A stretch of 64,000 nt of DNA from Acanthaster planci (taxonomy: Eukaryota > Echinodermata > Asteroidea > Valvatida > Acanthasteridae): positions 1,225,657 to 1,289,656 of the forward strand of contig NW_019091374.1 of the NCBI RefSeq assembly GCF_001949145.1, read 5' to 3'. Both the position numbers and the translations under genes were made by a program. Positions 1 to 10,551 of this stretch are shown here, piece after piece; the stretch's first letter is position 1, and each line of letters opens with the position of its first letter. Below the pieces are notes generated by a model. That model was not told the origin of the DNA and did no database searches. It saw only the letters and a list, made by a program, of their open reading frames with translations.

Positions 1-589
1 ACTTTAGCGCAGCTAATCTATAACCCAATTGATACCTGAGTCACTACTAGCAAATAGCGACAGCCCTCACGCAAATAACATAGAGTGTCTTCACATCAGG
101 GTCGATTTAACGAAAGGATGATCACCCTCACAGCGATCTGAGCACATCAAGTAAACCTCAAGGCGTAACAGTAGCCTTCTAGCCGTCACCCGGCCCACTA
201 ACAGTGCTTTAAGACGACAAAGAATCCAACAGCAAAGACCACTAGCTCGCAGCCTTGGTTTAGTGCTTACACTCAGCTCGACCATTCATCAATCTAGACT
301 CAACACAGCTTACTACTACATCTACCAGTTGTAGCGTGTCCACACGCAGCGCTCCCGGTATAGTGTCCATGCTACGTCACACGCCGTCACAGCCCAAGAC
401 GGTTCACAGCGTTCTCCGGCTCCGCGACCATACTTTTCGTATTTTGCGGCTATAGAACAGCAAACCAAGGGGCGACGCCACGACGCGACGGCACAACAAG
501 TGTGGTGTACTATTTACGACAAACATTTCTCTCTCTCTTGCCTCCCTCCAGGCGACGTAACCTGACGACGCTACGGCACGACGGCTCCC
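1..589. other. Non-coding; no gene recognised
   Basis: I see no gene here. The open frames that exist are short, have no recognisable domains, and from about 400 onward are read through an Arg/His-rich shadow of the CG-rich array that follows. The first 360 bases look like unique, moderately AT-rich sequence. Confidence 0.5.
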
Positions 590-930
590 TTGCGTAGGGT
601 CGAACCGTCGCCTTCTTACCATTTCGTTTGTACTCACACGATGCGTCACGTCGTGCGTCGCGTCGTGCCGTCGCCCGTCGCGTCGTGCTGTCTTATGTCC
701 CTTCCTTGTTGCATTTTTCTGCCTAAACGTCGACCCTTCCGTCGCCCGTCGCGTCGTGCTGTCGTGCGTTGCGTCGTGCATCGCGTCGCCTGAAGCACGA
801 CGCGACGCGTCGTGTCCTGTCGCCCTTTACTTCATGGTATTTAAATTTATAGAGGGCGCCTTTACTGTTTTCTTTCATTTCCGTTCACCTTTCTTGCAAA
901 GTATATGCTATTCGCTCTTTGGTGTTGATT
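590..930 (+). repeat. CGTCGTG-type GC-rich array, left copy of an inverted pair
   Basis: This stretch is packed with variants of CGTCGTGC and GTCGCGTCGTG and ends in a tail that reads GTCGCCCTTTACTTCATGG, then GAGGGCGCCTTTACTG and TTTCTTTCATTTCC. The same string of landmarks appears in reverse complement at 1985-2180, so these are two copies of one repeat in opposite orientation. In each copy the middle is self-complementary around GCGTCGCCTGAAGCACGACGC, which could fold as a hairpin. The dozens of CpG dinucleotides stand out sharply from the AT-rich surroundings. No transposase is visible. It may be a non-autonomous foldback element or a satellite-like array. Confidence 0.7.
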
Positions 931-1180
931 TTTCATTGTTTTTATCTCATCGATTCATTAATTGGGATTATTTTCTGTCATGTTTTATTGAAAAAATTAT
1001 GAAAGAGCAAAAAAAATCCGAATATGTAGGAACTGCTCTCTCAAAATAAGTGGAAACTGCAAGCTCAGAATTCGTCACTCCTTAATTTCCCAGCCAATGA
1101 TTTCTTTTGCTTTGTCTCATTTCCGTCCACCGCACTTGCAAAATACATGCTCTTAGCCTCACTGGCGTTGATGAAGTTCC
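870..1180. repeat. Two diverged copies of a ~60-bp segment about 250 bp apart
   Basis: A segment at about 872-935 (CATTTCCGTTCACC followed by CTTGCAAAGTATATGC and GGTGTTGAT) recurs at about 1120-1180 as CATTTCCGTCCACC, CTTGCAAAATACATGC and GGCGTTGAT. The first copy also belongs to the tail of the CG-rich repeat. The two are clearly related but diverged with small indels, and neither keeps a long reading frame. Confidence 0.5.
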
Positions 1181-1533
1181 TATTTGTGGTAGATTTGTAA
1201 CATTATAAATTTTCTCTGTTGCTCCATGCAAGCAGTTTCCAAGTAGTTCTCCCACTCCTCCAGTCAATTTGCATTATTGTACGACCGCAAGTTTGACCAC
1301 GGGTTTCGGTAGTTACCATCCAGCCTGCACTATATCATTACCCTCAGAATATCCAGTCTTCAGTCTTCCTTCAGTTTAGTCTTCCCCGTTAACTTCATCA
1401 GCACCACACTTTCAATGATATTAGTGCGCCGGCGTGTTTCTTAATAAAACACTGTAGATCCTACTACCATTGTGACGGTGTCTTTTCTTCCTCTCTGTTT
1501 GGCCTCGCGCTTAATTTCTCATCAGATCCGCAC

Positions 1534-1823
1534 NNNNNNNNNNNNNNNNNNNNNNNNNNNNNNNNNNNNNNNNNNNNNNNNNNNNNNNNNNNNNNNNNNN
1601 NNNNNNNNNNNNNNNNNNNNNNNNNNNNNNNNNNNNNNNNNNNNNNNNNNNNNNNNNNNNNNNNNNNNNNNNNNNNNNNNNNNNNNNNNNNNNNNNNNNN
1701 NNNNNNNNNNNNNNNNNNNNNNNNNNNNNNNNNNNNNNNNNNNNNNNNNNNNNNNNNNNNNNNNNNNNNNNNNNNNNNNNNNNNNNNNNNNNNNNNNNNN
1801 NNNNNNNNNNNNNNNNNNNNNNN
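1534..1823. other. Assembly gap (290 N)
   Basis: This is a run of N. It lies between the two inverted copies of the CGTCGTG repeat, a place where a foldback structure would make assembly hard. Frames that run through it are artefacts of translating N as X. Confidence 0.99.
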
Positions 1824-1969
1824 TCGCGAAGCTCTTTCTGATTACATTTGATTTAAAAAAAAAAGGAAAAGAGTTTTCTTTAACAAATCACTGTTAATGA
1901 AAACAAAGTTAGAAAGAATCCACGAAAAGAACAACAGAATCAAGGCCTGGTACCTATGGCATGTACTGT

Positions 1970-2200
1970 GCAAGCACGGGCCGGGGGAAGGAAATGAAAG
2001 AAAACATTAAAGGCGCCCTCTATAAACACCATGAAGCAAAGGGCGACAGCACACGACGTGTCGCGTCGTGCGTCGTGTCGTGCGTCGCGCTCGCGTCGTG
2101 CTTCAGGCGACGCGATGCACGACACGACGTACGGCGCGACGCACGACAGCACGACGCGACGTGTGACGGAAGAACACCATAAGGTTGTGTTGCGCTTCGT
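1970..2200 (-). repeat. CGTCGTG-type GC-rich array, right copy of an inverted pair
   Basis: Read on the minus strand this copy runs CCGTCACACGTCGCGTCGTG, GTCGTGCATCGCGTCGCC, TGAAGCACGACGCGA, then GTCGCCCTTTGCTTCATGG, GAGGGCGCCTTTAATG and TTTCTTTCATTTCC. This is the same order as the plus-strand copy at 590-930. The shared block is roughly 140-190 bp with point differences, so the copies are related but not recent identical duplicates. Confidence 0.7.
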
Positions 2201-3184
2201 GGGCACCTCTTTGTAAAGAATTTGCATATGAATGAACTTTATAGAGTGGATCAGATTGCGCCACAAGGGACAAATCTGCTAGGGTGAGTCTACTCGAAAT
2301 TGTGTCCGACACCCAAGGGTGCACCCTCGCAAAAAGGCCCTAAATATGTCCGCCGAGCTCATTAATAAAAGTTATAGACTCAAAATATTCTATATTAGAG
2401 AGTCCTGAGAGCCATGAAATTGAGGAATTGGAGAAATATGGCACTGAATCCCTGGCTCGGACTCTGGGCTTCAAATTCTGAATAATTTGGATGCAGTTGG
2501 GTCCGAAAATGGCACTATTTGGCCGTTTTGCAGAGGGATGGTTGTTCAAAATGGCTACTTTTCTGGGCAGGGACATTTTCTTCATCTTAGGGGTGGTCTG
2601 CTTCTGGTGAAAATTTCTCAAAAATTCATTGGTCAACCCCCCGAAAATTGAAAGGAAAATGAAAGGGGACATGTCGATCATCGTATTTCTGTGCAGCCTG
2701 GACACCTGTGAGAGTTGTGAGTATTTTTAAAATTATTGCAAAGTATGGGGATTTAGGCTATCATTGCAGTCAATGGGAATTTATTTGTAGTGGTGCAGCC
2801 CCAAGCAGTTTCTGCCTATTTACTGGAAAGCGCCCTCTAGAGTTTAACAGAACTCGCGCACGTACATGCACAACATGCAAGTGATGGCTGCGCCCACTAG
2901 ATAATGTCACGTTGTCTGTGCATCTCGTTTTTCTCCTCAAGTCCTGGTCTCTGGTTCATGGAAATGTATTCAGCCTAGCAGAAGCAGGCTGCTTCCACAT
3001 TCTTGTGCGTCCCTGTTACTGCGACCGTGTCCAAATGATTCCGACACAGCCCTGTAGCAAATGACAATTTGCGAGTTGCGGGCTAAAAAAAACCTTAACT
3101 GCGTTTCATACTGATCTTAGCCCAACATCATGTGGGGCTAGGTGTCAGCCAGCCGACTAAGTAGGAGAAAGAAGGTGAAACAGG
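2201..3184. other. Non-coding; upstream region of ELP6
   Basis: No gene is recognised. The part closest to 3185 must hold the ELP6 promoter and 5' UTR, but I see no TATA box or other clear core element. The sequence between about 2330 and 2700 has an open minus-strand frame without any recognisable domain. Confidence 0.45.
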
Positions 3185-6100
3185 ATGTTGGAACTGAATG
3201 GTTATATTGGTTTTGATGCAGACGATCCGCTAAAGGTGTGTAGGCCTGTGACTTGCATAAATATGATTCATAATTTATTTGTCAATTACAAGCATGACAA
3301 GCACAGTGATTATGAGAAATGTATTTGCCCCATCGAACTTGTCAGAGATTGTGGAAAGAGTTCCATATACGGACTCCACGTGACACCCTTGACATGATAC
3401 CCCATGCACAAACCCTATGAGACTGCACTGGTCTGAAAAATTCAGTGTTTTCTGAATAAATGACTTGGTATTTTCCCTCCTACATTGAACTTTTTGGACA
3501 TGTTTTGCTTTCTGAAGGCTACTGACATCTGTATATGGAACTCTTCCCTCATCATCTCTTTGAATTGTTAAATCCACTTCATGAAACCATTGCTTAGGCC
3601 TGTTTTAGAATAAAAACCTGACACTTAAAATACATTTAAAGTAAGAACTTGACATGAAAAAAGTTGTGACATAGTTTCAAACAGTTGTTTGAAATGTGGC
3701 TTTACAAACAATTAGAGACAGCTCGTTCAGATGATAAATGTCTCTTTTACAGAGTGGACTGGAGCTTGTTTTATGTATTTGGTTATCTAGATTTTTCATA
3801 TGAATGAAGAGTGTGGTATGTATTTGATGAGTTTTATAGGTGCAGATTGTAAAAATTGCTCTTTCTATGGTGGCCCTGAAGGGACTTGAAAATTCGCTAC
3901 GATTGTTTGTGCGACGTCGTGAATATTTTTGTGACGTGGTGAATTTATTCACGACTTGTCGCAAACATTATGCAACGTCGTGAATTTATTCATGACTAGT
4001 CACGACTATTTTCACGACGAGTCGTGAATATTTTCGCGATGTTGTACATTTTTTTCACCAAAAGTCGCAGATATTTTGCCCATTAGCTTGGAGGGTAAGT
4101 ACGCTAATAACATACAGCCAAGATATGATGATAAGCACCTTGGGCATTCTGCACAAGACAGCGGTGCAGTGATCATGCACTTGTACTATTGCATGGTTGT
4201 CCACATGCAATGCCAAGTGGACAGTGAAGCTCTGCACTGAGAAAGAAACAAGGGCATTGGGAAACAACATGGCTCAGAAAAACAAGGTTTGCCTTCTACA
4301 CGGCTTGTTCCAGCTGTTTCCTAGAGCTAGGTCTGCATGTAGGTCTTCACCAGATTGGAAATACACAGAGATGCACAGACAACAGACCTAGCCATAGCTC
4401 TGCTGGTTGCGCCTTTGCGTTTGCGACTAGTAAATTTATTCATGACATGTCCTGAAATGTATTCATGATGTCGCAAAAATAATTACGACTTGTCTTGAAA
4501 AATATTCAGGGCGTCACAAAAAATATTCACTACTAGTCTTAAAAAATATTTATGATGTTGCACAAATGTTAACGACTAGTTGTGAATAAATTCACAACGT
4601 CACGCAAATATTTGCAAATAGTCATGAGTAATTTCATCATGTCTCAAATGTATTTGGAAGAAGTCGTGAATAAATTCACGAATAATCGTGAAACTTATGT
4701 CCCTTTAGGGCCACCATATCTTGCTGCACTTGTGAATTTCCTGATGTCACAAGCATTAAAGCTTGAGTTGCTCAATCTTACCCGAGGGGTAGAAACTGAA
4801 GTGACATTGTCCATCAAACGTGGATAGGATCCTCCCATTTGATGTGTCCATGACGATAAGTCAGTGACAGTGTGCAAATGCCAACCCTAATAGTGTTTGA
4901 AAAACATGGCTGCACACCTCCTTAAGACCAGTAGCAGCCCAGAAAGAGGAAGGCTTTGAAAAGGGGGTGGGGGAGGGTGCTGTCTTCACTAAGCCTTTTG
5001 CGAATTAAGCGTGAATAAAATCTGGTACGCTAAATTCTTCAAATTCACCTAGGCCTAACATATGAATTAGACCAACTCCTATTCCAATATTAATCACAAC
5101 CAGGCATTAACTTGTTCCTATTTTATTCAGTGCCAGATGGCACTTTACTTTACATTTCTTACAAATATCACACCCACTGCCACGGTTTGTTTCCTTCGGT
5201 TTTGTGCCGCTTGTTGAGGTTTTTTTTAAAACACTTCGCTGAGAATAATTTCCTATCTGTTTGTGCAGGGTAATCTGATTCTTTTGACTGATTCTTTAAC
5301 TGATGGAAGTTTTCTAGTTCACCACTTCCTGTCGACATTCCTCAAAGGTAAAATTCAATCTAGAAAGTCATAATTCATGCCCTGCTCAACATTTCCCTTA
5401 AACAGAGTTCTCCGTAAGAACAAGATGTGAAAGAACGCCAAGTTCGGTATCTAATTAGAGAAGTATGGTTTGCGGGTATATCATGCGAACGATTTCTCTA
5501 AAACTGTGCTGTGTTCTCGGTTTTATTTTGTGCTTTGTTTTTCTGAAGAAAAATTGGCCGCACTTTGAAATGGTGACACCTGCCTTAGAACCCTTCTCGT
5601 AGCCAAGACTTCTTACCAAGGAGAGGTTGTTCTTGTGCCTGCCAAACAATACTTCTACACCACTGCACCATGACAAACTTAAACAAATTTTAAATTTAGT
5701 ACTCAGAAGGTCACACATTCATATTTTTCTCCTGTGACATAGTTGATAGTAAACATGCCTGTTTGTTTTTATAGCATATTGAGAATGGTGGAATATTCCT
5801 CATTCTGGCTTTGAGACTTGGGACTTCAATCCTTTCTTATTTTCCTTTTCATGCAGCGGGTCATGATGTCTGCTTCCTAGCCTTGGCCCAATCCTTCAGC
5901 CATTATAATGCTGTAGCACAGAAGCTGGTGAGTCATGTACCCTTCGCAAAGGTCAGAGGGCCGGGTGTTTCGAATCTGGCAGAATCTGTCTCAAAGGCAA
6001 AATAACCACCCTCCTCGGGATGTGTAGAGAACCGTCCAAGAGGATGATGAAGCATACATTATGAGACGAGACAAAACCCATTATGTTCAATAAGATCTTC

Positions 6101-9100
6101 TTGTTCTGTGCAGTACATTGCCAATAGAGACCTGAAAGTGCAAACTTTGCATTTTCTGAAATTACTCTTGTCATCGGAGCATTTTTTGCGGGCCTCTGGC
6201 ATTGATTGCCATTTGTCATCTAGTTTTTATCCTTTTCGGTCACTTCTTTTCAGTCACATCTTTTCGATCATTTCTGCAGGGGCTCAACCTGGCCTCTCTG
6301 AGGGACTCCGGCCAACTGGCATTCATCAACGGTTTGGAGTTCTCCCTGCAACTGATGCATGCTGGGATTGACAGCAGCCGGGCTGGTCAGCCAATTGCAT
6401 TGCAGTGTCTTGTGTAAGTTTACTGGTAGCCATCTGTTAACAAGTTGGTGACCACGGTGTGTTGTGATGTAGGGGATCTTTCACGTCCAAGATGGAAACA
6501 ACCAAACAGTTCTTAATCCTTTACCAGTTTGGAAGATTGGAGACTGTTTTTCTGAGGGACTTTAATCATTTAAGTTTCATTTCAGAAATGTAAATACAAA
6601 AACCACTGCAGACTGCTTGCTGACACGGGTGGATCCTGCTAGGGTGGGCAAAGGGGGCTTTAGGCCTCTCAGAATAGGAGCCATTTTCTTCTTAGAAGAA
6701 AATGGGGAGTCTTTTTCATTTCACTGCCTCCAAGAAGCATGAAAATAACCCAAATATATCCCGATCTCTCAGAAAGGGCATAAAAGGTTATGTGAGTAAA
6801 TTTCCAAGTAATCTGTAATGTTTCAATCCCAGTAGAATCTTTCTCAATGGCAGAAGGTTTAAATCTATTTCAATTTGTGTTCACAGTTGGGCAATGTGAT
6901 TGATTAAACCATTGAAATTATGGTATCAGAAACATATTTACAAAGACCAATGTGACAGCTGAAAACCATAGTAAGGTAGTTGCCGAGATATTGCCCTACT
7001 AGCATGGCAGTCTAGTGTCAGAAAGTGGCGTGCGCCAACTGAAAGGATTTTTATTTAAAAATGTCTTTTGAATTTGGTTGATCTCAACAGCGATCAGGCA
7101 GCAACCATACAGCCTCTGTACCATGTCATCCGAGATGCTTCAGCCCCTAAACAGAGGGATCAGAGAAATACTGGGTCCAGGTTACTATTAATCGATGACC
7201 TGAGTGTGCTTATTTCCTTGGGGCTGAGCGTACAGCAGGTGATGCAGTTTGTGCACTACTGCCAGGCCTCTCAGGTTGGTGGAAAGTTGTTGGTTGATAC
7301 ATTCGCATATATTGTAACGATTCCGGCTCAGTGCCTGCCATTTTCATGGGCCTTCACTTAAGCAATTTTAAGTCTCCATATCTGCCGGAAGCTGGGTACT
7401 GAGTTGGCGAGTTGTCAAGGGAATTTTTATTCAAAGGGGGAGACAGAAAGAAACCATTGTCTTGAGGCGAATGGGCCACTCTCAACCATGAAAACAACAC
7501 TGTCTGTATGATTTATTGCAGTCCTTGTAAAATCACCAACATCAGGTAAACAACGCCTTCTATAGCTTAGGTTAAACTTGCATTAGTCTCTTGTTTGTGG
7601 CTAAAAGTTCACAATGGTAGCGTGCATTGCACTGTGGTCCAAACTGTATAACTGAAGTTTTGATGGCTAATCATATTATCATCGACTTTCCTAAGGATTA
7701 CTCTCATAGTGCTTTGCCCCAGAGTTATACTTGGATTCTTGACTGGTCTTGAAAGATCTTGCGCGGGTAGCTCCCAGTAGAGAACCAGCCCCAGAATGAA
7801 CATGGGCAGCCTTTATATAGGCGCAATGCAAATGCGCTGTATGTCCCAACTTTATGCGCGTATCTAACCCATAGCACACTGATTGGTTCGTAAAACAACA
7901 ACCTTTTGGTAGCTTGTAACAGGGCTGCAGTATGGGCGTGTGACTATTCTCAGCTCAAAGCCGTACACAGGGCAAAGGTAGGCATGATGTTACAATGACA
8001 CTATTCCTGCACTGGATGAAGTTAATGCAACACACTGTAGAACCAGAACTGGAAAATAAGCAATCATAAATGAAACAATCACCCTAGTAATCTCCAAGTT
8101 CTCGCCTGAAGAAAGTAATTCATAGAGCCTCAATTGTAATTTATTGCATACTCAGATAGAATTTGGGAAGCACTTAAACCATACTGGCGACTTTGCAACA
8201 ATATCTTCTTTCGTCTTTTATTTTTTAACCCATCTGTTTACTGTGTGTTGGTAGTTCATTTCATTTACATCACTTGTGAGCTTTTGTCACATGAAAACAC
8301 CAAAAGCAGCAACAGAGGGCCTGCGTATGACATCACGTTAAAGGGCATTAATTTCTTCCTCTAGGATAAACTCGAGTAAACCTTTTGTACGTTCATTGTC
8401 ATTGAATCTAAATAACAAAACCTGTCCTGTGGGAGGGCGCTCCAGGCAGGCCCGCTATTCGTTTTGTGGTTTGAAATGAAAGTGATCACTGTCTACGTCC
8501 TTAATTGGACCTTTGCCCACACAACCTGGCTAGCGCTGCAAGTATCCACATCCAGTGAGCAGCCGCTAACCTCTGTCAAGTGTACTAAACATCCTGTGCT
8601 GTTGAATAATCGTACACGCCCATCATATATTCCCTGAAAGTCTGTAAGCGCGAACAAAAACAAATTATAACTCGGCACGGAACAGCACTTTGTCATTAAC
8701 ATTTCACACTGCACCCGACTGTTGAGTTCTCAAAAGCTGCTTCACTCAAATTGGACTTGACCTTTGTAGGAATGTTTGAACATAATGAAAATTATACCTA
8801 GGTTTTGGAAATCAGAAAGGTTTGAAATTTTCTACCATGCAAATTTCCTGATTTTTGTAAGTACCAGTGCGCCATTTCTGCTTTAATTCCCTTTTTGGAG
8901 GTAGACTTGTTGAATTAAATTTGTAATGTATAATAATAGTAATATAGGAATTTATTTATCAAGCGCCTTTAACACAGATCAAAGCGCTGTACACCATTAT
9001 TACCCCTGTTCACTGGGCCCATGAAACATTCCAAATACCATCTCAGCTCCCTGGGGAGTATACAGCTTGATGCAGCCACTATTTGGCGCAAAGCAGCTAA

Positions 9101-10551
9101 ATTAACCACAATAACCATCTCTGCCCTCACAGGGTACCCAATTACTCCTGGATGGAGAGAGGCCAGGAATGACAAAGTGCCTTACCCAAGGGCACACGAA
9201 CCATGACCCCAGGCTGGATTCGAACCCGCAACCTGTGGATTTACCCGCCGACTGCAAATCCAATACTCTTAACCACATGGCCTTAGGCCATGGCACTATG
9301 CAATATGAAAGGCTGAAAATCCAAGAATTCAAATTTAACTCTTAAATAACCCAATAAACCTAAAAGTCACATTTTTGTCATATTTCCGCTGGATCTCAGG
9401 TATTCCTTAATGTGTTATCACTCCTTCCTCTCTTTTTTCCTCCTTTGTAGCCTGAGACCACCATCATTTGTTTGGTTCACCATGACACTGATGTCGATGA
9501 TGAATGCAATGCCGCTCTAATCACGCAGCTCAGACACCGAGCCCACTGTGTGCTGCAAGTACAGGGTCTTGACAGTGGCTACTCAAGGGATGTCCATGGA
9601 CAGGTAAGTGATCGTCTCTAATCTAAAAACAATTGCCAATTACACTTTTTCCACTCAGTTGGCGCCCACTCACTTCCCTGGTTATCATTTCCACCTGACC
9701 CTTTGGGCTCTTAACCCTGTCTAGACCCAAGGGCGGATCCACTACCCAATTGGGACTAAAAATTTCTGAAATTTCTTTGTGTAACCTTTTGTGGCCTTCT
9801 GAGGGTTGAGATTAAATTTGTAATTTGGAAGTAAGAAAAGTAAAGTAACCCCCCCCACCAAAAAAATGAACCCCTTTGGCCCCTTGGATATGGCACATAC
9901 CACCAACTGAAAACGGAAAAGAAAAAGGCAACGAAGTCAAACTCTGTCCAATTAGTAGAAAAAAATGGGGAAGCAGTGGTTGAAATTTTGAGTCGCGTGG
10001 AACTCATTTTTTTTTCTGGGAAGCTGTTAGCACTCATTAGCCTGTATGAGTTATAGTGGGCACGGAAGGAGGGTGCTCGTTTGAAGTTGGTGAAGATGGA
10101 AACATTTTACCCAAATCATTCAGCACCCTGCTATTGTGTGTCGCCGGTATTTCAAAGAGGTATTTCAGCAGTCATCTATTACTGTTGCATTTTCATGTCG
10201 GCCACTACAGCCAGATGTTGGCAAGCTGCGGTGTGTGGAGACGGTGTTTTGTCAACAATGACAATTTGGCAATAGTGACTGTAGATTTTTGATCCATTTG
10301 TCATTAGCTTGCTGCATCAGAGCAAGGGACAGTGCAAACTCAGGCGTCTCCTGGTTTAGGCTTGTTTTGTTCGAAACATCTGAACAAACTGTGTGTATTT
10401 TGCCACTTGTTTTATGCAGCTGAAGATCAGCAAGAGGGATCCCACTGGAACCACACCAAACCGGAACCAGCCGGACATTACACTGCAGTACAAAATACTG
10501 GACAAGTCGGTGACTTTTTTCGCCGTGGGCACGTCGTCTGCTGTGTTGTGA
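3185..10551 (+). CDS. ELP6: Elongator complex protein 6 (ELP6), seven coding exons
   Basis: ELP6 is a RecA-fold subunit of the Elp4/5/6 ring of Elongator, which supports wobble-uridine modification of tRNAs. Coding exons: 3185-3235, 5269-5347, 5857-5927, 6280-6413, 7091-7274, 9451-9603, 10420-10551. Introns have GT-AG ends and the phases agree (0,1,0,2,0,0). The joined frame is 267 residues; the human protein is about 266. Recognisable blocks, in order, are an N-terminus starting MLELNGYIG, DGSFLVHHFLS in exon 2, CFLALAQSFSHYNAVAQKL in exon 3, LLLIDDLSVLISLG in exon 5 (the Walker-B-like strand), HHDTDVDDE and YSRDVHGQ in exon 6, and QYKILDKSVTFFA with a C-terminal AVL in exon 7. As in other ELP6 proteins I see no Walker A P-loop. 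The exon 5 donor (GTTGGT) is weak. No AATAAA occurs between the stop and 11481. Exon 2 is recognised from SFLVHHFL and the splice signals only. Confidence 0.93.
3868..4716. mobile_element. 849-bp terminal-inverted-repeat element (MITE-like), TA target site
   Basis: The ends are 18-bp inverted repeats, TGGTGGCCCTGAAGGGAC at the left and the complement of TGGTGGCCCTAAAGGGAC at the right, differing at one position. Each end is flanked by TA (3866-3867 and 4717-4718), as expected for a Tc1/mariner-type target site. Both inner flanks (about 3890-4060 and 4425-4700) hold many copies of a small palindromic motif around GTCGTGAATAAATTCACGAC and variants with GACTAGTC. The centre, about 4080-4420, is free of the motif. 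There is no transposase frame, so the element is non-autonomous. It lies in ELP6 intron 1. Confidence 0.75.
5969..6005 (+). repeat. Short remnant related to the 61.2/62.5 kb foldback repeat
   Basis: The string GGCAGAATCTGTCTCAAAGG, preceded by TTCGAATCT and followed by CAAAATAACC, resembles GCAAAATCTTTCTCACAGGC followed by AAAATGAC at about 61297-61323 and the same block in the foldback at 62460-62770. It sits in ELP6 intron 3. The match is short, so chance similarity is possible. Confidence 0.35.
7811..7833 (-). promoter_or_regulatory. Minus-strand octamer plus TATA arrangement, possibly in an LTR-like segment
   Basis: On the minus strand an ATTTGCAT octamer (7826-7833) is followed six bases later by TATATAAAG (7811-7819). 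Octamer next to TATA is a classic polymerase II core arrangement. The minus-strand sequence starting TGTAACATCATGCC at 7994 and running toward about 7600 has the look of a solo LTR, but I could not find a matching target-site duplication. It lies in ELP6 intron 5, antisense to the gene. Confidence 0.4.
8927..9305 (-). mobile_element. tRNA-derived SINE
   Basis: Read on the minus strand it begins with a tRNA-like head (about 9305-9200) holding an A-box-like ATGTGGTTAAGAG and a clear B box, GGTTCGAATCC. A body follows with CTTTGTCATTCCTGGCC, CAGGAGTAATTGGGTACC and TGTGAGGGCAGAGATGG. It ends with AAGGCGCTTGATAAAT and an AT-rich tail of TATTACTATTATTAT type. This head-body-tail layout is that of a tRNA-derived SINE. 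It lies in ELP6 intron 5. A second, partial copy of the body is at 26655-26775 in the opposite orientation. Confidence 0.72.

Noticed and set aside
404-781. Arg/His/Asp/Thr-rich minus-strand frame of 125 codons and companion frames through 2266
   Set aside because: They are translations of the CGTCGTG repeat; low-complexity composition and no domain.
7600-7994. A complete LTR retrotransposon
   Set aside because: Only one LTR-like segment, no matching target-site duplication, and no gag or pol coding.
9190-9305. A tRNA gene
   Set aside because: The B box is good, but the segment continues directly into a SINE body with a second copy elsewhere, and the cloverleaf is poor.
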